Shown: piece after piece, positions 1-6,265 of the stretch
How positions within the stretch are numbered: the stretch's first letter is position 1
How the letters are laid out: every line of letters begins with the position of its first letter
DNA from: Syntrophorhabdaceae bacterium PtaU1.Bin034
Lineage (GTDB): Bacteria > Desulfobacterota_G > Syntrophorhabdia > Syntrophorhabdales > WCHB1-27
Assembly (NCBI GenBank): GCA_002067405.1
Contig: MVRP01000118.1
Span: 1 to 12,420, forward strand
Reading direction: 5' to 3'
Length of the DNA stretch: 12,420 nt
The notes under the pieces: model-generated
The model's database searches: none
Told to the model about the DNA's origin: nothing
The model's input: the letters and a program-made list of their open reading frames with translations, nothing else
Position numbers and translations under genes: made by a program

Positions 1-2
1 TA

Positions 3-419
3 ACGGAGGCGGCACCCGGACATGAAGCCGTCCCGACAGGCGATGAAAGGATCCTGTTTGTCGACGACGAGGAGGCGCTCGTAGAGATGGGAGAAGACCT
101 TCTTGCCGAGCTCGGCTATGAGGTAGTGTGCCGAACGAGCAGCAGGGAGGCACTGGCCCTTTTCAGACTCGACCCGTCCAGCTTCGACCTTGTCGTCACC
201 GACCAGACGATGCCCGATCTGACCGGCATCGAGCTCGCCAAAGAGATGCTCCTCATCCGGCCCGATATTCCCATAATATTATGCACCGGATTCAGCCATC
301 TCGTGGACGCCGATTCTGCAAGGGTTGCAGGGATAAGGGGTTTCGTGATGAAGCCTCTTACCAAGAGAGAGATCGCAAGGACCGTGAGGAAGGTGCTGGA
401 CGAGCAGACGCAATCGTAA
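3..419 (+). CDS. C-terminal receiver domain of a probable hybrid sensor kinase (5' end outside window)
   Basis: The frame is open from the left edge of the window to a TAA at 417-419, so the gene is 5'-truncated by the window. What is seen is one complete response-regulator receiver domain. The acidic pair lies in ILFVDDEE (codons about 51-74), the phospho-acceptor Asp is codon 201-203 in VVTDQTMPD, the conserved Thr is in LCTGF, and the Lys is in VMKPL near the end. Before the domain comes a Gly/Pro/Glu-rich stretch that resembles the linker between a kinase ATPase domain and a C-terminal receiver. The product would therefore accept phosphate from its own or a partner kinase. No output domain follows the receiver. 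An internal ATG at 87 would begin inside the fold and delete the acidic pair, so it is not the start. A stand-alone response regulator is the alternative. The receiver assignment is firm; the hybrid kinase assignment is inferred. Confidence 0.85.
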   Translation, partial: TEAAPGHEAVPTGDERILFVDDEEALVEMGEDLLAELGYEVVCRTSSREALALFRLDPSSFDLVVTDQTMPDLTGIELAKEMLLIRPDIPIILCTGFSHLVDADSARVAGIRGFVMKPLTKREIARTVRKVLDEQTQS

Positions 420-552
420 GCGTCCCCATTTCTTCCCGTCCACTCGACATCCCGCCTGGTCCGCACAGCCTTTTTTTGCTGATTCCAACCTATCGATGCC
501 CGGCATTACCACATGGCCCAGGATAAGACGGAACCCTCCCGCAGGTCTTTTT

Positions 553-939
553 CTACGGTTCTTTCCGTTCGTCCGATTTCATCGGGATCGAGAGTTTTTG
601 CAGGATCGCCTTGAGCTCTTCCATGTGAACGGGCTTCATGAGGGTTCCCCGTATGCCGCTTGACCGAGCCTCCTCAACCGGGATCATGCCTCCATAGCCG
701 GTAAGAAGAAGGATAGGCAGATCGTCCTTTATTCTGATGAGTTGCCTGGCCAGCTCTGTCCCTCTCATCACCGGCATTATCTCATCCACGATCACGGCAT
801 CAAATCGCTCGGGCGCACTTGAAAAAACGGCGAGCGCATGGACGGGGTCATTCACGGCGAGCGCAGAGTAGCCGATACGATGGAGCGTTTGCACCACCAC
901 ATCGGTCATCTCTTCGTCATCATCGACGAACAGAACCAT
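553..939 (-). CDS. Stand-alone receiver-domain response regulator
   Basis: This 128-residue protein is a single receiver (CheY-like) domain with no output domain. Visible active-site residues are D6-D8 (FVDDDEE), phospho-acceptor D52 (VIVDEIMP), T80 (LLLTGYG) and K102 (LMKPV). The ATG at 937-939 is preceded by GGAAGGA at a suitable distance. The sequence style (DEIMPVMRGTELA, LLTGYG, GIRGTLMKP) closely resembles the receiver encoded at the left edge of the window, so both belong to the receiver subfamily usually found with hybrid histidine kinases. It would act in the cytoplasm as a phosphate relay or as a protein-interaction switch. The two receiver genes converge, which argues against one operon. 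It lies downstream of the ABC operon on the same strand, 127 bases away, with its own weak promoter candidate. Its partner cannot be named from the window. Confidence 0.88.
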   Translation of the reverse strand: MVLFVDDDEEMTDVVVQTLHRIGYSALAVNDPVHALAVFSSAPERFDAVIVDEIMPVMRGTELARQLIRIKDDLPILLLTGYGGMIPVEEARSSGIRGTLMKPVHMEELKAILQKLSIPMKSDERKEP

Positions 940-969
940 ACTATCCTTCCCGCTCCCGATTATCCATTT

Positions 970-998
970 AACATAATTCCTCGATCCTTTGAAAACAA
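970..998 (-). promoter_or_regulatory. Weak candidate promoter for the receiver gene
   Basis: On the minus strand TTGTTT (998-993) and TATGTT (975-970) are separated by 17 bases, about 30 bases before the receiver start codon. Both boxes match the sigma-70 consensus only in part (3/6 and 4/6), so this is a suggestion only. Confidence 0.25.
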
Positions 999-1066
999 GT
1001 GACGAAAATCGGCCGAGACGACCGGGAAGCGGTTGGGACAGGCAAGATCACGGCTAACCGCACCTG

Positions 1067-2185
1067 TTAACTGATTCGCTTGCCGGTAGCAGCATCAAAG
1101 AAATGAACCCTTTCCAAGGGGAAACTGAGTGATGCGGGAGAGCCGAGCCTTACGTCCGCGTCGACGCCCGACGTACCTTTCACTGCAACCCCCTGCCAGC
1201 TCACGTCGACCCAGTTGAAAGAACCTGCAGGTTCTATAAGCGTTACCTCGCCCCACGCAGAGGTTAGATTCCGGGCATGTCCCGATGCGTCACCTGATGT
1301 TTCCCGGTCCCCATAAGCCGCTATCGTGATATCTTCAGGTCTTATACCCGCCGCAAGATCTGCTCTATCTGCCACTTCCCTCAACTCGGGCGAGACCTTC
1401 AAGCCTTTTATCTCTATTTCGAGCGGGTCGCGCCCGAGGAGCCTGGCGGGAATGAAATTCATGGGAGGGGAGCCCATGAAGCCGGCAACAAACATATTGG
1501 CCGGTTGAAGGTACACGTCGGCAGGGGCGCCTGTTTGCTGCACGGTACCCTCGTTCAGCACGGCTATCCTTTCCGAAAGCCCCATTGCTTCCGCCTGGTC
1601 GTGAGTGACGTAAACGGTCGTCACCGAAAGTTCCCTGTGGAGTCTCTTCAGCTCTGCCCGCATTTCTATCCTCAAACGTGCATCAAGGTTCGAAAGGGGC
1701 TCGTCCAGGAGGAAGACCTTTGGCCTCCTGACGACTGCCCTCCCCAGGGCAACCCTCTGCCTTTCCCCGCCCGACAGTTCCTTTGGCCGTCGTCCGAGTT
1801 TGTCTTCGAGACCGAGCATTTCGGCAACCGCTTTTACCTCCCGTTCCAGTGGTAGGCCTTTCATCTTTCTCATCCTGAGCGGGAAGGCAATGTTGTCGAA
1901 GACGGTCATATGGGGATAGAGCGCATAGCTCTGAAACACCATCGCAACGTCTCTGTCCCGTGGAGAAAGCTCGTTGATGCGCATCTTGTCGAAATAGATC
2001 GTGCCCCGGGTGACATCCTCCAGCCCGGCTATCATGTTGAGTATGGTTGACTTGCCGCATCCGCTCGGCCCCACGAAAGTAAAGAATTCCCCGTCCTCTA
2101 TGGTCAGGTCGAGTTGCTTGATGACCGCCATCCCTCTGAACTCCTTTACCACCCTCTCGAAATGAATTGCGGCCATCGATCTCAC
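1067..2185 (-). CDS. Carbohydrate ABC importer ATP-binding protein (MalK/UgpC type)
   Basis: This ATPase would power the CUT1-type importer encoded just upstream. All nucleotide-binding elements are present: Walker A GPSGCGKST (residues 39-47), Q-loop Q85 in VFQSYALYPH, signature LSGGERQR (137-144), Walker B with D161-E162 in FLLDEPLSNLD, and the H-loop His195 in THDQAEA. About 130 C-terminal residues follow and fit the MalK-type regulatory (TOBE/OB) domain, including the MGSPPMNF motif that begins it. The length of about 370 is normal for MalK/UgpC/MsmX. The signature has Glu where Gln is most common (LSGGQRQR), a known tolerated variant. Two starts are possible. A GTG (2183-2185) directly abuts the permease stop; an ATG four codons in (2174-2176) gives the usual MA-x-I-x-F beginning with GGTGAG before it. 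The ATG seems the more likely. Confidence 0.93.
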   Translation of the reverse strand: MRSMAAIHFERVVKEFRGMAVIKQLDLTIEDGEFFTFVGPSGCGKSTILNMIAGLEDVTRGTIYFDKMRINELSPRDRDVAMVFQSYALYPHMTVFDNIAFPLRMRKMKGLPLEREVKAVAEMLGLEDKLGRRPKELSGGERQRVALGRAVVRRPKVFLLDEPLSNLDARLRIEMRAELKRLHRELSVTTVYVTHDQAEAMGLSERIAVLNEGTVQQTGAPADVYLQPANMFVAGFMGSPPMNFIPARLLGRDPLEIEIKGLKVSPELREVADRADLAAGIRPEDITIAAYGDRETSGDASGHARNLTSAWGEVTLIEPAGSFNWVDVSWQGVAVKGTSGVDADVRLGSPASLSFPLERVHFFDAATGKRIS

Positions 2186-2998
2186 CTACCCCTTCACCGC
2201 GCCCGCGGTAAGCCCCTCGATGATCCTCCTCTGAAAACCGAAAACAAGGACAAGTGCAGGAATTATCACGATGATCGTAGCCGCGGCGATATCTCCCCAG
2301 GGAACCTCGTGGAGTCCGGGGAAAAGCGCGATAGCCACGGGTATCGTGCGCGAGGCGGGCGTAGAGGTGAAGGTCAGCGCAAAAAGGAACTCGTTCCAGC
2401 AGAAAATAAAGACAAGGATTGCGGTCGTCGTTATGCCGGGGATCGAGAGGGGCAGCATAATCCTGTAAAAGGCCTGAAAAGGAGTGCATCCGTCGACCCG
2501 CGCAGCCAGGTATATCTCGTCCGGAACGGCTTTGAAGAAGTTCATGAGAATCCAGATGGAGAGGGGCAGAGAAAACGTGGTGTAAGTGACGATAAGGGCA
2601 AGAAGCGTATCCCTGAGACCCAGGGCACGTATAATGATGTAAAGCGGGCTCACCGTAGCGATAGCCGGAAACATGGAGGCGGAGAGGATGAATCCCAGTA
2701 TGGGCAGCGTGTAGCGCATCCTCAATTTGGCGAGGGCAAAGGCGCAGAGGGTGCCGAGCACGAGAGACATCAACGTGCTGCTGCAAGCGACGATCGCACT
2801 GTTCGCCATGATCCTCAGAAACGGATAGTTTTCGAAAACCGACGCGTAATGGGAAGAGGTCGGATGGGACGGCAGCAAAGGCGGCAACCGTGCGATTTCA
2901 GCATCCGGTTTGATGCTCGTTATGAACTGCCACACCACGGGGCCGGCACAGTATGAGAGGAACAGGAGTAAAAGGGCGTATCTGAGGGCCTGTTTCAT
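2186..2998 (-). CDS. Carbohydrate ABC importer permease (MalG/UgpE-like, second permease)
   Basis: This is a 270-residue inner-membrane protein of the MalG type. About six hydrophobic segments are visible: one at residues 6-25, then segments around 70-95, 105-125, 135-155, 180-205 and 235-255. The cytoplasmic EAA loop that docks on the ATPase is present as EIYLAARVDGC followed by the FYRIMLPLSIPG continuation. The length is typical. The ATG at 2996-2998 overlaps the stop of the preceding permease by four bases (ATGA), and the next gene (ATPase) starts directly after its TAG, so expression is probably translationally coupled. It forms the import channel with the permease at 2995-3849. Confidence 0.93.
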   Translation of the reverse strand: MKQALRYALLLLFLSYCAGPVVWQFITSIKPDAEIARLPPLLPSHPTSSHYASVFENYPFLRIMANSAIVACSSTLMSLVLGTLCAFALAKLRMRYTLPILGFILSASMFPAIATVSPLYIIIRALGLRDTLLALIVTYTTFSLPLSIWILMNFFKAVPDEIYLAARVDGCTPFQAFYRIMLPLSIPGITTTAILVFIFCWNEFLFALTFTSTPASRTIPVAIALFPGLHEVPWGDIAAATIIVIIPALVLVFGFQRRIIEGLTAGAVKG

Positions 2999-3849
2999 GA
3001 TCGGCCCTCTACCGTCGCTACCTTTATATAGACGAGACTGATCATGGCCATGACAACAAAAACGACCATTGCGATCGTTGACCCGTAGCCGAACTGAAGG
3101 GTCTGAAAAAGGATCTTGTATGCGTAGATGGAAAGCGTCTCCGTAGTATCGGCAGGACCGCCGCCCGTCAAAACAAAGATCGCGTCGAAAACGCGGACGG
3201 CGTCAAGGGTCCTGAAGATGAGGGCCACAAAGATGACCGGTCTTAGCAACGGAAGAGTAATATATCGGAATCGGGACCAGGACCCGGCCCCGTCCAGGCC
3301 GGCTGCCTGATAGAACTCTTTTGGGATCACCGTAAGTCCCCCGAGAAGAAGGATAGCGACAAAAGGGGCCGTCTTCCATACATCCACCAGGATCGCGGCA
3401 TTGATCGCCCAAAACGGGCTTCCAAGCCAGTTGATCTTTGTATGAAGCAGATAGTTGAGTATGCTCACGTCCGAATTGTAGATCCATTCCCACATGCGCG
3501 CCGACACGACCGTCGGCACTACCCACGGAAGGAGTATTGCCGCCCTCACGATCCCCGTCCCGAAAAAAGGGCGGGCCAGAAGCAGGGCTGCGACAAGACC
3601 GAGAACCAGCTCCATGGAAACCGATACGGCGGTGAAATACGCGGTATTTTTAAAAGCGTTCCAGAACCGGCCGTCGTTAACGAGAAAAAGGTAGTTCTCC
3701 AGACCGACGAACCGGGAAATACCGAAAATGAGCAGCTTCTTATGGAGGCTCAGATAGACGAGGTAGAAAAGGGGGTAAACCGTGACGACCGAAAGCAGGA
3801 CAAGCGCAGGTAAGACGTATCTTGTCCCCCCTTCCCGTGGTGACGTCAC
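2995..3849 (-). CDS. Carbohydrate ABC importer permease (MalF/UgpA-like, first permease)
   Basis: This 284-residue permease belongs to the CUT1 sugar importer group. Hydrophobic segments lie around residues 12-32, 70-95, 103-125, 150-172, 200-222 and 258-280. The EAA loop reads EFYQAAGLDGAGSW followed by FRYITLPLLRPV. The start is GTG (3847-3849), which overlaps the TGA of the binding-protein gene by four bases (GTGA), a typical coupled arrangement. The protein is about as long as UgpA and lacks the extra N-terminal segments of E. coli MalF. It pairs with the MalG-like permease to form the channel. Confidence 0.93.
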   Translation of the reverse strand: MTSPREGGTRYVLPALVLLSVVTVYPLFYLVYLSLHKKLLIFGISRFVGLENYLFLVNDGRFWNAFKNTAYFTAVSVSMELVLGLVAALLLARPFFGTGIVRAAILLPWVVPTVVSARMWEWIYNSDVSILNYLLHTKINWLGSPFWAINAAILVDVWKTAPFVAILLLGGLTVIPKEFYQAAGLDGAGSWSRFRYITLPLLRPVIFVALIFRTLDAVRVFDAIFVLTGGGPADTTETLSIYAYKILFQTLQFGYGSTIAMVVFVVMAMISLVYIKVATVEGRS

Positions 3850-5123
3850 CTCTCGACCTCCAGAACATGCCTGATCTGCCTGTCGGCTGATGCGAGGGCG
3901 GCTTCCGGCGTTCTTATCCCCGATATCGTCGCGCTGAATTCGGACTGCAGGACCTGTGTGATCATCATGTAGTAAGGCGTGACGGGGCGCGGTCTCGCCT
4001 CCGTGAATACGGTATAGAGACCGGCCACAAAAGGCAGTTTCTCTTTGAATTCGGCGTCTTCGTAGAGAGAGCGTCTTACCGGCTGGTATCCGACGTTGAG
4101 GGCAAGTTCTTTCTGGACCCTCACGCTGGTAAGGAATTTTACGAGGCGTGCGGCTGCTTCACGATTCCTCGAATGCCTGTTTATTCCCAGCTGCCAGCCT
4201 CCCAGAGCCGGTGCCGGACTATGGCCGGGAAAGGAAGGCAATTCCGTCACCGCTACCCTGCCCCTCACGGGTGATCCTTCCCTCTGAAAGATATTCCAGG
4301 CGTATGGCCAATTTCTCATGAACACAGCCCTTCCGCTGCCAAAGATCTCCCTCGTTGTCTCCTCTGTGGCGGTGGTCACGAGGGAAGGCGAAGCGCGGGT
4401 CACGATCAGGTTTCGGGTAAATGCGAGGGCCTGCCTGTTTGCCTGGCTGTCTATGACGGGCTTTCCGTTATGCAGGACGCTGCCTCCATTGCTCCACAGA
4501 TACTCGAGCATGTTGCACACGAGCCCTTCGTATTGCTTGCCCTGCCAGACAAATCCGTGGATACCCCTCTCACGGCTCGCAATATATTGGGCTGCGGACG
4601 CAAGGTCGCCCCATGAGCGGGGAACGGCGATTCCGTGCTTGGCGAGGAGATCGGTCCGGTAGAAAAGAACCCCGGCATCTATGTACCAGGGTATGGCGTA
4701 GACCTCCCCTTTAAACGTGGCTGCCTCCATGAGGCCGGGAAAGAAATCGCGCTTCCCGGACTCGGGCAGCAGGTGCGTCAAATCCATTAGCCATCCGGCG
4801 CGTGCAAACTCCGGCACCCAGATCACGTCAAGGCTCAGCACATCGAAGTCACGGCTCGCACCTTCCAGGTTGATCACGTAGAACTGGTGCTGCTCATCGG
4901 TCGAGGAAGGCAGTGTCTCGTTCTTGACCCTTATGCCCGGATTCTCCTTTTCGAACACGTCGAGTAATTTTCGAAACGGGTCAGCGCGACCGGCTATGAC
5001 ACCGTGCTTAAAAACGATTGTGACGGTACCGCCCTCTTCCCTTGAGGGTGAACAGCCGGACGAGAATGCGATTGCGAGGCAAAGAACGCAGAAATTGACG
5101 AGGGTTAGCGACGGGCGGCCCAT
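3846..5123 (-). CDS. Extracellular solute-binding lipoprotein, family 1 (sugar-binding)
   Basis: This 425-residue protein captures the substrate for the importer. The N-terminus is a lipoprotein signal: hydrophobic residues 6-20 followed by SSGC, with Cys24 as the probable lipidated residue. The -3 position is Ser rather than the preferred Leu. The mature part fits the family 1 two-lobed fold. Segments such as DVLSLDVIWVPEFARAGWL, GRAVFMRNWPYAWNIF and ALGGWQLGIN are of the kind seen in trehalose/maltose-binding proteins of the ThuE/LpqY type. A disaccharide substrate is therefore plausible, but this is family-level inference. A strong purine-rich site (AAAGGGAGG) precedes the ATG at 5121-5123. 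The gene is first in the transporter operon and lies 13 bases after a 34-codon reading frame. No sugar-degrading enzyme is in the window to confirm the substrate. Confidence 0.92.
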   Translation of the reverse strand: MGRPSLTLVNFCVLCLAIAFSSGCSPSREEGGTVTIVFKHGVIAGRADPFRKLLDVFEKENPGIRVKNETLPSSTDEQHQFYVINLEGASRDFDVLSLDVIWVPEFARAGWLMDLTHLLPESGKRDFFPGLMEAATFKGEVYAIPWYIDAGVLFYRTDLLAKHGIAVPRSWGDLASAAQYIASRERGIHGFVWQGKQYEGLVCNMLEYLWSNGGSVLHNGKPVIDSQANRQALAFTRNLIVTRASPSLVTTATEETTREIFGSGRAVFMRNWPYAWNIFQREGSPVRGRVAVTELPSFPGHSPAPALGGWQLGINRHSRNREAAARLVKFLTSVRVQKELALNVGYQPVRRSLYEDAEFKEKLPFVAGLYTVFTEARPRPVTPYYMMITQVLQSEFSATISGIRTPEAALASADRQIRHVLEVER

Positions 5124-5136
5124 TTCCTCCCTTTGA

Positions 5137-5241
5137 TCAACAGATTCTCGTCAGGCTCACTCCCGTCAGGCTCTCGTAAAGCCGATTGAAGTCGGCCCTG
5201 GCCGTCTCAATGAATAACCCCTTGTTGTTGCCGATAGCCAC
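5137..5241 (-). CDS. Possible 34-residue small protein or leader preceding the ABC operon
   Basis: A GTG at 5239-5241 opens a frame of 34 codons ending with TGA at 5137-5139. It is preceded by AGGAG at seven bases, an ideal spacing. The predicted peptide begins VAIGNNKGLFIETARADF and ends SLTGVSLTRIC. It has a natural residue mix and no in-frame ATG. The stop lies 13 bases before the start of the binding-protein gene, so it could be a small protein, a translated leader, or the tail of a decayed gene. The frame is closed upstream by a TAA nine codons before the GTG. I do not recognise its family. Confidence 0.45.
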   Translation of the reverse strand: MAIGNNKGLFIETARADFNRLYESLTGVSLTRIC

Positions 5242-5334
5242 TGTCCAACTCCTGTTCCTCTCATTTTAAGTACTGTTAACACCGGGCCGTCTCTTGATCC
5301 GGGACAAGGAACAGCATTAGCATAAAACAGCGCT

Positions 5335-5370
5335 GAACGATCCCCGCAAGCTTGTTTGCGGGGATCGTTC
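5335..5370 (-). terminator. Strong hairpin, probable terminator of bacterioferritin
   Basis: A perfect 15-base inverted repeat (arms 5335-5349 and 5356-5370, six-base loop) lies about 50 bases past the bacterioferritin stop. Reading leftward, a short T run (GTTTTATG) begins about seven bases after the stem. The U-tract is weak and displaced, so termination may be incomplete or Rho-assisted. The hairpin could also protect the 3' end of the transcript. Confidence 0.7.
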
Positions 5371-5421
5371 CCTTTATACGCTTCCTTACCTGGCTGACTC
5401 TGACCTCTTAAGGGCCGGTTG

Positions 5422-5889
5422 CTAGTAGATCTGTTCGGCCAGATAGTTCTGCAGCCCTGCCTGCCGGATCTGGTCGAGTTGGGCTTCCAACCAATCGACG
5501 TGGCCCTCTTCTTCCTTCAGGATATCGTCGAGCAGCTCGCGCGTGCCGTGGTCCTGCGCCTCGCCGGCTATGCGGATACTTTCGTTGTAGCCCAGGACCG
5601 CCTGCTGCTCGGCGCCCAGATCATTGTCATGTATCTGAGGTACTTCCGCTCCGATGTTTACGGTGCCGAGTTTGCTGACGACGGGACGACCTTCGAGGAA
5701 GAGGATTCTTTCAATAAGCTTCTCGGCATGGATCATCTCGACAATGGCACGCTTCCTGATGGTTTCATACAGCTTCGCATACTTCCAGTTTTCGACCATC
5801 TCGGCATGCACCATGTACTGGTTTATTGCGGTCAGCTCCTCTACCAGACGGGCGTTCAGAGTCTCGATAACCTTGTCATTGCCTTTCAT
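5422..5889 (-). CDS. bfr: Bacterioferritin, heme-binding iron storage protein
   Basis: The 155-residue protein has the length and sequence of bacterioferritin, which forms 24-subunit cytoplasmic shells that oxidise Fe(II) and store it as a mineral. The dinuclear ferroxidase ligands are all present: E18, E51, H54, E94, E127 and H130. Met52, the heme ligand at the subunit interface, is also present (VEMIHAEK), so this is a true Bfr rather than a plain ferritin. The block IERILFLEGRP is characteristic. The ATG at 5887-5889 has AGGAGG six bases upstream. The gene faces away from the porin and Fur genes and shares the intergenic region that contains a Fur-box-like site. I see no clear promoter of its own. 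A 13-base palindrome (TGCCGAAACGGCA, 5941-5953) lies about 50 bases upstream and might be an operator. Confidence 0.96.
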   Translation of the reverse strand: MKGNDKVIETLNARLVEELTAINQYMVHAEMVENWKYAKLYETIRKRAIVEMIHAEKLIERILFLEGRPVVSKLGTVNIGAEVPQIHDNDLGAEQQAVLGYNESIRIAGEAQDHGTRELLDDILKEEEGHVDWLEAQLDQIRQAGLQNYLAEQIY

Positions 5890-6048
5890 GTATGGCCTCC
5901 TGAGAAAGTAGCATTAAATTCCTTCATATCAGCAATCTAATGCCGAAACGGCAGTAATCAATGGCTGCTTCAGCACGATTTTTCAGCCTGCAATGGGACT
6001 GTGGCATGACGCAACGGGATCAGGCCGAACTGTTCATCACAATTTTCC

Positions 6049-6078
6049 TTGACAACACCGGGTCCGTTATCTGCTAAT
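6049..6078 (+). promoter_or_regulatory. Sigma-70-type promoter reading toward the porin
   Basis: A perfect -35 box TTGACA (6049-6054) is followed after 18 bases by GCTAAT (6073-6078), a 4/6 match to the -10 box. The start of transcription would be near 6085. The -10 box overlaps the Fur-box-like site at 6074-6092, as expected for an iron-repressed promoter. The first full gene downstream is the porin at 6266. The 376 bases between bacterioferritin and the porin hold this promoter, the Fur site and the feoB relic; the rest (5890-6048) shows no gene. Confidence 0.6.
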
Positions 6079-6092
6079 GATTCTCATTTAGG
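6074..6092 (+). promoter_or_regulatory. Fur-box-like operator
   Basis: The 19 bases GCTAATGATTCTCATTTAG match the classical Fur box GATAATGATAATCATTATC at 13 positions and contain the inverted repeat AATGA-TTC-TCATT. The site covers the -10 region of a good promoter, and a Fur-family gene lies about 1.7 kb downstream. Fur with Fe(II) would block transcription when iron is plentiful. Binding itself is inferred. Confidence 0.6.
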
Positions 6093-6107
6093 AGGAAAGG
6101 GTGAAAT

Positions 6108-6167
6108 GATGGGCCGGATCTACTTCTCCATGTGGCGGATGCCAAGAACCTGGAAAGGATGCTTCCG
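6108..6167 (+). pseudogene. feoB: Relic of ferrous iron transporter gene feoB (G-domain fragment)
   Basis: Read from 6108, about 20 codons give DGPDLLLHVADAKNLERMLP, which matches the G-domain segment of FeoB (the PDLV-x-VVDA-x-NLER-x-L region just before LTLQL). After the Pro codon the similarity is lost, and the frame runs into an unrelated tail ending at TGA 6222-6224. Upstream the same frame is closed by a TGA at 6102-6104, and there is no start codon before the motif, so it cannot be a working FeoB. It follows a Fur-type promoter and an AGGAGG site (6090-6095) that precedes a GTG at 6101. This looks like the remains of a feo operon with large internal deletions. A 30-codon ATG frame (6106-6198) overlaps it in another frame and is probably not meaningful. 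Recognition is from memory of the family. Confidence 0.6.
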
Positions 6168-6265
6168 GGGAAGTTCGGTATGGGAGAACAGAGCTTGAAG
6201 GGAAAACAGAAAAGGAAATGCTGACAGGTTATGCTCCGCACCCGATATAACGAAGGGAGACACAA

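Noticed and set aside
1683..2786. A 367-codon open frame on the minus strand across the ATPase and permease genes
   Set aside because: It runs in another frame of two clearly recognisable transporter genes, and its translation is rich in His/Arg/Pro with no family motif: a shadow.
2114..2956. A 280-codon plus-strand frame opposite the MalG-like permease
   Set aside because: The translation is highly charged and low in hydrophobic residues, typical of antisense to a membrane protein gene.
5957..6075. A 38-codon frame starting near 5959 (MAASARFF...) upstream of the Fur promoter
   Set aside because: It has no ribosome site and contains the -35 box, and its stop falls in the Fur-box-like site; regulatory DNA explains the region better.
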